Under the pieces are notes generated by a model, which was not told the origin of the DNA, did no database searches, and saw nothing but the letters and a program-made list of their open reading frames with translations. Positions 36,050 through 47,305 of a DNA stretch of 64,000 nucleotides are shown here, piece after piece. This DNA is from Pictodentalium vernedei (Eukaryota; Mollusca; Scaphopoda; Dentaliida; Dentaliidae): NCBI GenBank assembly GCA_031216915.1, contig CM062296.1, forward strand, positions 58,464,584 to 58,528,583, written 5' to 3'. The translations under genes and the position numbers were made by a program. How positions within the stretch are numbered: position 1 is the stretch's first letter; each line of letters opens with the position of its first letter.

Positions 36050-36545
36050 ATGTACGTTATATTAAGTTCCACAACATTTTTTTCATTGAAGAGCCCCACC
36101 AGCACCTTACAGTGAATAACTGCAAAATTATTAGCCTAAGTATTATAAGAATTAATTATATTAAGAAATGCAATAAAATTTGTTATATTAAGTTCTGCAA
36201 CATAATCTTATAATTTTGCAATTATTCATCGAGGCGCACCATCACTTTACAATGAATAATAGCAAAATTATTAGCAAATGTATTATAAGAATTAATTATA
36301 TTAAGAAACGCATCAAAATTTATGGTTTATTAAATTCTGCAACATAATCTTATAATTTTGCAATTATTCTTGGAAGAGCATCACCGGCCCTTGACAATGA
36401 ATAATCACAAAATTATTAGCAAATGTATTATAGGAGTTAATAATATTAAGAAACGCATCAAAACGTGTTATAATTATATTAAGAAATGCATCAAAACTTG
36501 TTATATTAAGTTCCGTAACATAATCTTATAATTTTGCAATTATTC
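36050..36545. repeat. AT-rich tandem repeat, about four irregular units
   Basis: Units of roughly 125-170 bp share TTATATTAAGTTC, CATAATCTTATAATTTTGC and AAAATTATTAGCAAATG blocks. The equivalent locus in copy 2 (43430-43655) has only about two units, so repeat number changed after duplication. Confidence 0.78.
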
Positions 36546-37193
36546 CAGGGGGAGGGGGTCCTTGGGGGGGGGGGGGGCCCAAAAATTTGCAGGGGTGGGC
36601 GAGTCTCTTGGGTGCACCAAAAATGTGCATTTCCAACTTGTGCAATTTTTTAAAAACATATCAATATATCAGCCAATATGTGACATCATTTGTGCTTCAA
36701 ACCTTAAAGATGATGTTGTACATCACACTCTTAACATAAATACAACATCAGGAGGCTTTATATGTGAGAATATTGGGCTTAATCTGGGAAAATGTCACAC
36801 GTTAGTAGGGGGTGGGTGTTTTGTTCGAAATGTAGAAAATGTGCAGACAATATTTCCCTTGACAAGCTGACGACTCGGCTTGCGGACGAAACGTTCGTAT
36901 ACCCTTTTTTCAAGCAAACTTTTCCTTACTTTTACGGTCATACTAAACACCGAGGGATACCGAGGGATGCTCAAAAAGGGGGTTTAAAGGGGGTTTCGTG
37001 GTTTATTTTATATATATTATTATATATGTGGATGATATGATACTGAATACCAAATTTTAAGTGAATTGAATTATTAAAAGTGAAGTTATAACAATTTTTC
37101 AGTAAACATACTAAACACCGAGGGCTAATCTTTACCGAGCGACGATCCTAATTGGCTTTCACAGTGAGCGTACACACAGCCAGTAGTTAATTA

Positions 37194-37725
37194 ATTGATG
37201 CAGATATTGTCGCTCGGTGTTTAGTAGCTTTGTCAGCCCTCGGTATGGTAGTCTCAGTTATTTGTTAAGTATATGTGTATGCTTAGTTCAGGAAAACAGT
37301 TAAGTATTCCATATCCAGGGCCCCATATTATTTTTATTTAATTGATGCAGATATTGGCGCTCGGTGTTTAGTAGCTTTGTCAGCCCTCGGTATGGTAGTC
37401 TCAGTTATTTGTTAAGTATATGTGTATGCTTAGTTCAGGAAAACAGTTAAGTATTCCATATCCAGGGCCCCATATTATTTTTATTTAATTGATGCAGATA
37501 TTGTCGCTTGGTGTTTAGTAGCTTTGTCAGCCCTCGGTATGGTAGTCTCAGTTATTTGTTAAGTATATGTGTATGCTTAGTTCAGGAAAACAGTTAAGTA
37601 TTCCATATCCAGGGCCCCATATTATTTTTATTTAATTGATGCAGATATTGGCGCTCGGTGTTTAGTAGCTTTGTCAGCCCTCGGTATGGTAGTCTCAGTT
37701 ACTTGTTAAGTAAATGTGTATGCAG
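37194..37725 (+). repeat. 147-bp tandem repeat inside the Mutator-like element
   Basis: ATTGATGCAGATATTG recurs at 37194, 37341, 37488 and 37635, exactly 147 bp apart, giving about 3.6 copies. The repeat unit is part of the terminal inverted repeat. The last copy runs into the coding remnant. Confidence 0.93.
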
Positions 37726-38198
37726 TCAAGTATTTCAAACTCCGGACAAAGGTTTTCGATGCACGCAAACAGAATAAAACTATCCCAAAATCTTGGACAA
37801 ACAACAATTGTGAAAGTTTAAACAACATCATCAAATTAGAAAATAATTGGAAAGCTCTAAAATTAACTGACTTAGCAGACAATCTGGAAAAAATCGTCAC
37901 AGATCGGTTGCGTGATGTGCGGGGCGCCTTGTATGGCTCGGGTGATTACCAACTATCCGAGCATGCACATGCTCTCAGAGTTAAGCACAAAACATGGATC
38001 TTGTTAGCACCAGACCAGAAGGACAGACGCATGAAGCGCTTGCTATCGCATGTTTGTGATAGTTCGAAGCTTCAGACTTCAACGGACGGACAACTGACAA
38101 TACCAAAGACTGCGACTATCGCAAAAAAAACAGGGCAGGTAAAACGTGTTAAATCATGCAAAACTAAATCCGTTAATAAACGCCAGCGTTTGGTATAA
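37716..38198 (+). pseudogene. Transposase C-terminal fragment, MULE-like
   Basis: An open frame of 160 codons without an in-frame ATG at its left edge, entered directly from the 147-bp repeats. Near residues 24-52 it reads SWTNNNCESLNNIIK followed by a W-K-x-L-x-L-x-D-L segment. This resembles the region after the catalytic core in MULE-type transposases and related animal proteins. A lysine- and arginine-rich tail ends at the TAA at 38196-38198. The catalytic DDE region is absent, so this is a 5'-truncated remnant of a DNA-binding and strand-transfer enzyme. The family assignment comes from motif memory and is moderate. Confidence 0.55.
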
Positions 38199-38223
38199 AT
38201 TGAAATAAATTTTAAACTCTTTG

Positions 38224-38518
38224 AATGAAACTCTTGAATAAAATAAAATAAAATAGAATAAAATTATAAATTAAATGAATTTAAAATTCACTAAATATGC
38301 AGTCTTTGAATTTTATTAAATAAAAATAATATGGGGCTGATGTGTATCCCTCCCCGTGGTGGCCCTGGATATGAAACTCTTGAATAAAATAAAATAGAAT
38401 AAAATTATAAATTAAATGAATTTAAAATTCATTAAATATGCAGTCTTTGAATTTTATTAAATAAAAATAATATGGGGCTGATGTGTATCCCTCCTCGTGG
38501 TGGCCCTGGATATGGAAT
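38224..38518 (+). repeat. Two-copy ~148-bp tandem repeat
   Basis: GAAACTCTTGAATAAAATAA starts near 38226 and again near 38374. Each copy includes ATATGGGGCTGATGTGTATC. The pair lies between the coding remnant and the right inverted end of the Mutator-like element. Confidence 0.8.
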
Positions 38519-38888
38519 ACTTAACTGTTTTCCTGAACTAAGCATACACATATACTTTACAAATAACTGAGACTACCATACCGAGGGCTGACAAAGCTAC
38601 TAAACACCGAGCGACAATATCTGCATCAATTAATTAACTACTGGCTATGCGTACGCTCACTGTGAAAACCAATTAAGATTGTCGCTCGGTAAAGATTAGC
38701 CCTCGGTGTTTAGTATGTTGACTGTAAAATGTTCATAACTTCACTTTTATTCACCCAATTGACTTCAAATTTCGCATCAGGGTAGATATTGACTTTACTA
38801 ATTGCAATATCAAAACATTATATCAAGAAACCCCCTATAGAACGAGATATTGAGCATCCCTCGGTGTTTAGTATGACCCTACTTTTAC

Positions 38889-39476
38889 AACACCTTAACA
38901 TTCGGATAATTCAACAACTGAGTTTCTGTTCATCTTGATATTTCACGAGATACGTGTCAATGCATATTTGTATACAATCGCACCAATATAACAACAATTA
39001 TCATTTATATTATCGGTTATATGTACGTTTTTTTCGATTGAGGTTATCACTGGCAGACAAGTTGCAACGAAATCTGGACTGAGTGTTCGATCTGAAATGA
39101 CGAGATCATCAGCTGAGCATATTGACAAACCTCCAGAAGGACAGAACTCGAGTAATAATAGTAACACTTTGGCCGGCCGCTGATTTGTCGCGGTTCTCGG
39201 TTGAGAAGGCCTGGTTACCCCTGAAGTGTAGATATGTAGGCCAATGTATCACGCAAAGCTTTGAGGCGAAACAAAAAACATTTGATTCCCAGAGGGGGAC
39301 AGGCCAATTGCAATTGCATGGGCAATTCGACACCGGAAGTTACGTGTTTTTTTCACTGAAATTTACTGTCCACTTCAAAAATCACATTGACGGCTATAGA
39401 GAATTCTGTTCTGGAACACATTTATCTGACTGGGTATGTGGAACCCTTTGCGGGCCTACGGCCCGCTTGGGGTTCC
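38889..39476. other. Duplicated segment ending in a GC-rich palindrome
   Basis: This matches 44053-44636. An open frame of over 100 codons persists in both copies on the plus strand, from about 39122 and 44280, but has no recognised domain. The segment ends at 39440-39476 in an inverted repeat of the form GGAACCC-TGCGGGCC-TAC-GGCCCGC-GGGGTTCC, and that palindrome is the duplication boundary. Confidence 0.55.
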
Positions 39477-39987
39477 TATTATTTTATTATTATCAATTAT
39501 GGTACAAATATGGTACCGATAGCACACTTTCAGGATCCGCTGATGTCTGATGGCGACTGTGTGTCAGTGTGTGAGATGCACACATACTATACACCACATC
39601 CTTCATTTTGCTATACAATTTGTGTAAATTTATTTGGAATTTATAGAATTTCAAACTTGGAAATTTCATAGTATTGTTTTTGCCTTAGTTATGGTGCTTT
39701 ATAAGTAATGGGCAATTTAGTTTGAAAAAAGGGTTCATGAAGATTCAGTCACAGGATGATTCAGCCCTCATACTTTTTCTTAGAATATTCAGTCTCAGTC
39801 GTGGTCGAATGTCATCACCTCTTAAGGTCAAATCCTCACAGAATTTTTTTTTTTTTTAAATATTCTGTGCATTTTTTCTATTGTTTTATGTTAAGGATTT
39901 ATGATTACTAATTATGACAAAATTACAAGTGCGATATGAAACAAACCTTAATGAAGCTGGAACAAAAAAAAACCTTCCCAAAACAAG

Positions 39988-40238
39988 CTGTGAGAGGTTC
40001 TCAGCTCGAATCCCAATTGCGGCAACTGAAATAAGGCGTACTGCACATCGATGGTGCACTTGTCTTCAACCAATGCTAACCCTGCTTGCTTGGAGTTACA
40101 ATGTTGAGAAGCTGACAGTTGCTTGTCATTGTTGCTCGGTACTTCTCTCTGGGTGCTCTGGCTGGGTTCCTCCCCCAGTAAAACTGTTGGGTGGCCCTGG
40201 CTGTAAAAATTGTTGTTAAACCCAATAAATAAAGAAAT
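39988..40238 (+). mobile_element. Degraded tRNA-derived SINE (S10)
   Basis: Duplicate of S8 with the same missing head and CCCAATAAATAAA tail. Confidence 0.75.
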
Positions 40239-40283
40239 CAAATTTGCTGAATCCAAGACCTTTGAATGATAGTTTTGATTGGG

Positions 40284-40342
40284 GTGTGTGTGGGGGGGGG
40301 GGGGGGGTGGGGGTGGGTGGGTGGCGGGGGGGGGGGGGGGTT
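40284..40342 (+). repeat. G-rich tract
   Basis: About 60 bases of long G runs separated by T, much longer than the equivalent tract in copy 1 (about 32622-32658). Such a sequence could form G-quadruplexes and is length-unstable. Confidence 0.8.
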
Positions 40343-40345
40343 ATA

Positions 40346-41091
40346 CAGTTGTGCCCACTTAATTGGATATATCTTAATTGTATACAGTTGAAACTAGAAG
40401 TCCTGTGCCGAATTGTGCGCTTATCTAGGCTTAATTGCGCATAGGAATTGTGCGCAATTGCCATATCGAATGGCATCCAAAGCATGGCAGGTTCTCCTGA
40501 TTACTCATAGTAAACACAGGGAATGTTTCTGCCAATGGACCTCCGGGTTACCCGGAGGTCCATTGGCTGAAACATTGCTTGTGCACAGGCCATATGTACA
40601 GAATATGATAGCCTTACTATGGTCATAACGCGTAGATTAACGTGCAAATCGACGTGCTATTTGTGCGCATTTCATGTTAGGACTTCTAGTTTTAACTGTA
40701 TCCCTGTTAATAGAATATAATTTCCCAACACAAAACCATTTACCTCCAGTACAAATTTGACCTTGTAATCGAATATAGGTTATAGAGCAATCTCCTGTTA
40801 ATTGAATAAAAAATCTTGTAACATGTTGAGAAATTGTTGAGAAATTGCCCTGACTCTTCCCAGTTTTCCTTTGGTTATAGACCAATTTGGCCTCAGTACA
40901 TTCAATACAGGCATTTTATCTATTATATCTTGTTTGAGCTCATGGAGATCTGTCAAACAAAATATAATAGAATAAATGCTAAGTTTATCTCTGGAATACA
41001 GGAAAGTGACACAATCCCTGCTAACTGAATACTCCTGCTAATTGAATAATGTTATTGGCAAAGTGGCTCTTCAATTAACAGGGTTCCATTG
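40346..41091. mobile_element. pogo-like MITE (copy 2), interrupted by M6
   Basis: It is the duplicate of 32664-33086 with MITE M6 nested at 40385. The left end is mutated (CAGTTGTGCCC), and one arm of the central hairpin has lost bases near 40930 compared with copy 1. Confidence 0.82.
40385..40698 (+). mobile_element. 314-bp palindromic MITE (M6), nested
   Basis: Full length with TA on both sides. Copy 1 shows the unoccupied site near 32702 (TTGTATATCCCTGTTAATAG). M6 therefore inserted into copy 2 only, within the pogo-like MITE. Confidence 0.95.
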
Positions 41092-41217
41092 TAGAGCAAA
41101 AAACAAATATCACAAACTAATAATGAAACTATGCACTTGTGAAATTTTCATGCGGTCATTCTACAAATTGTTTTAGCTGGTACTATACAGTTTTGAAGGT
41201 TAAAGGGCTCAGTACTT

Positions 41218-41519
41218 AGAGGTGAAGGCTGCAAGTCAAAGGGTCCTCTATCAAATACCACCTGTGGCAACCACTTTGTTTCCTTGGGCAATACACTTCA
41301 TTCCCACTGCCCACGTAGTGCCATTGCGTATCAAGGCATACAGCATGTCAGTCATACACTTGTCTTCAACCAATGCTAACCCAGCGTGTGTGCTGTTTGT
41401 ACGTTAGATGTTTGTAATTGCTCTGTGGTTCTCCCTGGCTTTTCCCACCTGTAAAACTGTCCGACATGAAGTGACCCTGGCTATCAAAGTGTCATTAAAC
41501 CCCAATAAATAAATCAATA
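41218..41519 (+). mobile_element. Diverged tRNA-derived SINE (S11)
   Basis: Duplicate of S9. It preserves the uninterrupted junction that M4 occupies in copy 1. Confidence 0.75.
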
Positions 41520-41645
41520 AGAATCATATGTCCCTATTCTGGAGAACAGTTTGGGGCAAATTGCCAAAGGATGGTTTGGGTTAGATTAGTATCCAGTTTG
41601 GGTCAAATTGTTGGCGGACAGTTTGGATGCAATTCTCACGAATTC

Positions 41646-42573
41646 CAGTCACTTTGGCCCCAAGTCATTTTGGCCCCAGTCATTACAGCCTCAGGTCAAT
41701 TCAGACCCAATATACCAGGTCATTTAGACCTCTTTAAATATTTTCAAATATTGTTTGAATTTTAACATTTTTCTATTTAATTTTTTTTCAACATATATAT
41801 CTCTCAATTAGATATTAAGGTATACATGATATGTCTAGTAGATTTTCTTTCATGATGAATAAATAAAAGAAAATTTTCAGCATGTCGAAGATGCACATGG
41901 ACTATGTGGGATTTGAAATCACTTGTGACCTGAATAATTTTATTTGCTTATGAATCTATGAGAGCCGGAAGCGAGGGTAAGTAATGTGATTTGGTTTGAG
42001 TGTATGCCTTGGAAGTGGGGCACTGGGATCAGACCCCCGTGGACATCGAACTGGAAGGGGACTAGGAATTGCGCATAACTACAAGGATTCTGCTCTGTGT
42101 TTTAGAAAATGTGGACATATTTATGGTAGTATCAAAATCGCAGTTTGGTGGTTGTTTCAGAAAAAAAGAAAAGAAAAAGAAACCATGTGAACCTCAATCT
42201 GGAAGGTGACTAGGAATTGTGCATAACAATATGAATAAATGACTGCATATTCCGGTACTTTGCAAAATTTCAAAGTAAAATAATTTCTCTTACTTATACA
42301 GATAGCATCTTAAATGTATGTAAAATTGAACACATGGATAATTTTTAATGTCATGTATAACTGTTCTGTACACTGTGTAAATACAAATAACTGAACATTA
42401 CTTAATAAAGATAATTACCCATTATTTCTAAACATGAACTATGCACTGATCTTCATAGATCTCTACACTTAAAATGGTGCCGAAATGACCAAGGGACCAA
42501 AGTGACTAGGACAGAGATGACTTTGAGGTCGAATTGACCAGAGGACGAAATGACTTGGAGCCGAAGTGATTGG
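41646..42573. mobile_element. Inverted-repeat element with GGCCGAAGTGAC-type fuzzy ends (copy 2)
   Basis: Duplicate of 33956-34884 with scattered substitutions in both arms. Confidence 0.55.
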
Positions 42574-43429
42574 ATATCACTCTAACAGATGAGAGACGTT
42601 AATTAGGCCCTAATACAGAACACATTGAATGTGAATTTACTGCAGAGATAATTGCTCGTCAATGCTCGACGATATATTAAATTAATCTTTTTTCAATAAA
42701 TATCGAACAATCTATTAATATTTTTTTTAAGAATTATTTTCAGGAGTTGAAACGAATATCGTAGCGTATCTAAAATATCCTAACAGATGTGTACTGCTTT
42801 TCTTTTGGATGATTCTTCCCTGGGCCTAGTTCTCCCCAGGCTGAAGATTCCCCCAGTTCCCGAAAAAATATGACATGCCATTTTCAATGGCGGTAAATAT
42901 CCAAAAGGGTTATTATTTTCCATTTTTTAGTTTTTGAAACTACGAAGCACTGTTCAGAAATACAGATGCACCAAAAAGTAACACATTATTACTTTGTTTT
43001 GGTTTCTAACGGGACTGAAAGCAAGCTATCAGTATCACTTTTTCGAATTACACCCATTTCGTCTGCTAACCAAATCGTCCGCTGCAATTTTACCCAAATC
43101 GTCCTCTACAATTATACCCAAAACGTCGGAAACTCATTCGCTGGAGGAAAGTATTCAAGTATTGCATTTTGAATCATTTTTTATTTATATAATAATTTTA
43201 TTGTATAATTTATTGTATATTACCTATTGTAATATATCTTAATGTACCTCCATTGTAATATATCTTAATGTACCTCCTTGCATTAAATTTCATATATGTG
43301 TATGAAATTCTGAAAACAGAAATGTCAGAACAAAATAAACTATCCAGCCATCTAATAAATTTTAATTACTGTTTATTCAATGGATTACCAATAAAAATTA
43401 TATTATTACAGTAAAAGTTCTTAAAGTAT

Positions 43430-43655
43430 ATGTACGTTATATTAAGTTCCACAACATAATCTTATAATTTTGCAATTATTCTTGGAAGAGCATCACCGGC
43501 GCTTTACAATGAATAATCACAAAATTATTAGCAAATGTATTATAGGAATTAATAATATTAAGAAACGCATTAAAACGTGTTATATTAAGAAATGCATCAA
43601 ACCTTGTTATATTAAGTTCCGTAACATAATCTTATAATTTTGCAATTATTCCAGG
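43430..43655. repeat. AT-rich tandem repeat, about two units
   Basis: Contracted counterpart of 36050-36545, followed by G-rich tracts near 43653-43710. Confidence 0.75.
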
Positions 43656-44636
43656 GGGAGGGGGGGGGACCAAAATTTTGCAAGACCTGATGTGGGGGGG
43701 GGGGGGGGGGCGAGTCTCTTGAGTGCACAAAAATGTGCATTTCCAACTTGTGCAATTTTTTAAAAACATATCAATATATCAGCCAATATATGACATCATT
43801 TGTGTTTCAAACCTGAAAGATGATGTTGTACATCATCACACTCTTAACTTAAATACAACATCAGGAGGCTTTATATGTGAGAATATTGGGCTTAATCTGG
43901 GGAAATGTCACACGTTAGTAGGGGGTGGGTGTCTTGTTCGAAATGTAGAAAATGTAGACAATATTTTCCTTGACAAGCGGACGACTCGGCTTGCGGACGA
44001 AACGTCCGTATACCCTTTTTTCAAGCAAACTTTTCCTTACTTTTACAACACCTTAACATTCGGATAATTCAACAACTGAGTTTCTGTTCATCTTGACATT
44101 TCACGAGGTACGTGTCAATGCATATCTGTATACAATCGCACCAATATAACAACAATTATCAGTTATATTATCGGTTCTCTGTACGTTTTTTTCGATTGAG
44201 GTTATCACTGGCAGACAAGCTGCAACGAAATCAGGACTGAGAGTTCGATCTGAAATGACGAGATCATCAGCAGAGCATATTGACAAACCTCCAGAAGGAC
44301 AGAACTGGAGTAATAATAGTAACACTTTGGCCGGCCGCTGATTTGTCGCGGTTCGCGGTTGAGAAGGCCTGGTTACCCCTGAAGTGTAGATATGTAGGCA
44401 AATGTATCACGCAAAGCTTTGAGGCGAAACAAAAAACATTTGATTCCCAGAGGGGGATAGGCCAATTGCAATTGCATGAGCAATTCGACACCGGAAGTTA
44501 CGTGATTTTTTCACTGAAATTTACTGTCCACTTCAAAAATCACATTGACGGCTATAGAGAATTCTGTTCTGGAACACATTTATCTGACTGGGTATGTGGA
44601 ACCCTCTGCGGGCCTACGGCCCGCTTGGGGTTCCTA

Positions 44637-45029
44637 ATATCCGATCGTTACTTTGAATCGCTTCACCGTTCATGGATTTCGTGTGTAATCATTGTGTTTA
44701 TCACTGCATGGAATCCGAAAATTCATAATTTAATTATTAAGTTTTTGCCGATTTTGATGTTGCAGTGAAGAAAAAGTATCCTGTATCTATGACAAATCAA
44801 TATTTAGACAGTTATTCAATATGTTGTGTGGAGTGTGAAAGTAAATTATTTCCCAAAAGGATACAATAGTTTGATGCGCACGTTGTAATGCATGTCATCC
44901 GATGTTTTAGTTATTGATAACTTGTTTACAGGCCGATATAAAAAAAAAACAGAAAAAACACGAGTCATCAAAAACTGTGGTTAACTCAATCCGTGCTGCA
45001 CAATTTGGTTATATCATGTGCTGAACCAT
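44637..45029. other. Unassigned spacer
   Basis: Sequence beyond the tandem duplication boundary. I see no gene, repeat or RNA. Confidence 0.4.
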
Positions 45030-45148
45030 AAATACACAGAACGACTCACTCGTGTGAAATGGTTAATCGATATGGCACGAGTGTCAGCCAGGAAGGATAA
45101 AACGTGACTTTGTGTTGATTGTCTGTAGACTGTGTCGCATTAAACATA

Positions 45149-45462
45149 CAGTTTAAGCTTGAAGCCCTGTCATGAAATGCGCACAAATAGCGCGTTGATC
45201 TGCGCGTTAAGCTACGCATTATGTCTATAGTAAGGCTATCAAATTATGTACATATGGCCTGTGTACAAGCAATGTTTCAGCCAATGGACCTCCGGGTAAC
45301 CCGGAGGTCCATTGGCAGAAACATTGCATGTGTTTGCTATGAGTAACCAGGAGAACCTGCAGTGCTTTGGATGTCATTCGATATGGCAACTGCGCGCAAT
45401 TCCAACGCGCAATTAAGCCCAGATAAGCGCACTATTCGTGACAGGGCTTCTAGTTTTAACTG
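45149..45462 (-). mobile_element. 314-bp palindromic MITE (M7)
   Basis: Full length, reverse orientation, TA on both sides. The left terminal repeat has several substitutions (CAGTTTAAGCTTGAAG), so it is among the more diverged members. Confidence 0.9.
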
Positions 45463-45767
45463 TACATTACATTCCATATAAGAACAAAGTAATTTGTTGG
45501 ATGACCTTGTTTGCTTCATGGTCGATTTAAACTTTTAGATAACATTGATTGCATATGCCACTCGTGATATTTCTTTCAGAATGACAGAGAGTTTTCACAC
45601 TTTGCCCTAGCAATTGGCTCATCGCAGTAGCTTTTACGATCACTTTTTCACAATAAATACAATTGTTCAGGTTTTGCTCTCAAGACGGAGCGTTTGAATC
45701 TAGATCGAAAACTGCTCATTGAGCTCGTTCCGATGAGGGCTCACAAGTCGCATTACATTATATTATT

Positions 45768-46024
45768 ATTAATCTGCGCATTATGACCATAGTAAGGCTA
45801 TCAAATTATGTACATATGGCCTGTGTACAAGCAATGTTTCAGCCAATGGACCTCCGGGTAACCCGGAGGTCCATTGGCAGAAACATTGCTTGTGTTTGAT
45901 ATGAATAACCAGGAGAATCTGTCGTGCTTTGGATGTCATTCGATTTGGCGATTGCGCGCAATTCCTACACGCTATTAAGCCTAAATAAGCGCACAGTTCG
46001 CGACCGGACTTCTAGTTTTAACTG
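45768..46024 (-). mobile_element. 314-bp palindromic MITE, truncated (M8)
   Basis: About 57 bases are missing at its low-coordinate end. The central palindrome and the terminal ACTTCTAGTTTTAACTG are intact and followed by TA. Confidence 0.88.
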
Positions 46025-46583
46025 TAGTCACGATTCCGTATAGGCATACATGAATTTGTCACATTGACGCCAGTTGTTCTTGCGAAAAAGCGGGTTAAGA
46101 CCAAACTTTCAACGAGAGAAATCTCGTGGGACGCACGGATTATTTGACTCGACTAACAACTCGTTCGTTTTTCATCCTCCAAAACAAATCGTATCCCCAC
46201 TCCTATTCGGTGAAAATGGTATTCCATTCACAGCATCGTATTACACTCTCAGCGATGACGGACTATTTTTCTCTTTTTTTGACATGTTTTGAAAGTAAGC
46301 ACGGAATCAATTATAAAGAGATGTTTTGGGAAAACAAGTAAAGAGAAAATCAAATAAATACAAAAGTTCACTGCTCGGCAGTCGCAAGTCTCGAGTTTTA
46401 TCCTTCTGCGATGGCACAAGTGCCATAGCGATTAACCCATTCACACACATGTGTCGTTCTGTGTTTATTACACGCCTCCATGTCTATAAAGACAATAATT
46501 AGGACACTCAGCAATTCATTTAACAACTACCAACAAACTTGCGAGTGGACCCCATGTTACTATTTCGTCCACTAAGTTCCAAT

Positions 46584-47134
46584 TAGGGCTGTCACGATTT
46601 TTTAATCTAGGAATCGATTAATCGTCGCAAATAATCGACGATTAATCGTACCTAAATGACACCCACCCACCCCCCCCCCCCCTCTCCCTCTCTTCGAAGT
46701 CGATAAAAATGAAGTTCAAGTCAGCTGACCTATCTCAAGGAAACAACGAAGACGATCCTTTTTTGGTGCATTCAAAGCTTTGATGTTCTGAACTTTTGAA
46801 CTGTCAGTGTAATAATCAAGACCGGTCGGCAGTTGCGAAGTTCGCAACTGCCGACCAGGTCTTGATTATTACACTGACGGTTCAAAAGTTCAGAACATCA
46901 AAGCTTTGATGAATGTACCTGGAAGACTATTGCTTCCAACAGCGTCTTGGGGTTTAACATCGATGTTCTTAACTCTATACCTTTAGAAACAATATTTTTT
47001 TCATCAAATTTTCTTTTAATTATTAAACGTCTAAAACGGGATACAATTTACCGATTATTCGACAACGAAAAATACTAATCGATTTCGCCGTGACCGATCA
47101 ACAGACGATTAATCGATTAATCGTGAAAGCCCTA
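46584..47134. mobile_element. 551-bp hAT-type MITE
   Basis: The ends TAGGGCTGTCACGATT and AATCGTGAAAGCCCTA are inverted with one mismatch. The 8-bp target duplication GTTCCAAT lies at 46576-46583 and 47135-47142. GATTAATCG-rich subterminal repeats follow. An 8-bp duplication with TAGGG...CCCTA ends is typical of hAT elements. It has no transposase, so it depends on an autonomous relative. It carries a poly-C tract near 46672-46682. Confidence 0.9.
46765..46920. repeat. Near-perfect 75-bp-arm hairpin inside the hAT MITE
   Basis: The arms include ATTCAAAGCTTTGATGTTCT and GGTCGGCAGTTGCGAA with their complements, centred at 46840 with essentially no loop. Only a few mismatches are visible across about 75 bases per arm. 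The arms are much less decayed than the flanking ends suggest. Confidence 0.92.
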
Positions 47135-47283
47135 GTTCCAATGTGTTCTATAGAATACTTTGAAACCCAGGGGACGATTTTCAGCTATGCTAGGGATTCA
47201 AATTGTAATTACCTTGCACGCGATTTGTAGAAAATGCCAGTGAAGTTTCGCTTTTACTTAAAAATAGTCCGTCAATGATTTCC

Positions 47284-47305
47284 GTTCCGCACATATGTGC
47301 GGAAC
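47284..47305. repeat. Perfect 22-bp palindrome
   Basis: GTTCCGCACATATG and its complement overlap to give a perfect palindrome. Function unknown. Confidence 0.85.

Larger units (their letters stand above)
36936..38879. mobile_element. 1944-bp Mutator-like (MULE) element remnant
   Basis: It is present in copy 1 and absent from copy 2, where TTACTTTTACAACACC near 44037-44052 is uninterrupted. The 9-bp duplication TACTTTTAC lies at 36927-36935 and 38880-38888. The ends GGTCATACTAAACACCGAGG and its complement are inverted, with further inverted homology extending a few hundred bases on each side (GCTAATCTTTACCGAGCGAC and complement). A 9-bp duplication, long inverted ends and a MULE-like C-terminal coding remnant fit a Mutator-type transposon. 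Internal tandem duplications and a missing N-terminal coding part make this copy non-autonomous. Confidence 0.78.
31818..39476 (+). repeat. Tandem segmental duplication, copy 1
   Basis: This copy of about 7.66 kb begins at TATTATTTTATTATTATCA and ends at CGCTTGGGGTTCCTA. Copy 2 follows immediately and is about 5.16 kb long. The length difference is explained mainly by a 1.94-kb element insertion, two MITEs against one, and an expanded AT-rich repeat here. The junction at 39477 joins the copy-1 end to the copy-2 start with a two-base TA overlap. Confidence 0.92.
39477..44636 (+). repeat. Tandem segmental duplication, copy 2
   Basis: This is the direct repeat of 31818-39476. It lacks the Mutator-like element and MITEs M4 and M5, but carries MITE M6. 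It ends at CGCTTGGGGTTCCTA, after which sequence unique within the window begins. Confidence 0.92.
45030..46470. repeat. Split long inverted repeat with 1.3-kb interior
   Basis: The left arm (45030-45103, AATACACAGAACGACTCACT and onward) and the right arm (about 46395-46470) are inverted. They correspond to the two adjacent arms of the compact hairpin at 63254-63425. The interior contains MITEs M7 and M8 and no recognised coding region. It is either the longer parent of the compact element or a compact element opened by insertions. Confidence 0.65.

Noticed and set aside
37716..38198. Intact transposase gene
   Set aside because: It lacks an in-frame ATG, lacks the catalytic region and begins in tandem repeats. 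It is annotated as a fragment instead.
39122..44768. Open frames at 39122-39550 and 44280-44768 as a duplicated gene
   Set aside because: They are shared only because the segment is duplicated. The C-termini diverge at the duplication boundary, opposite-strand frames overlap, and no domain is recognisable.
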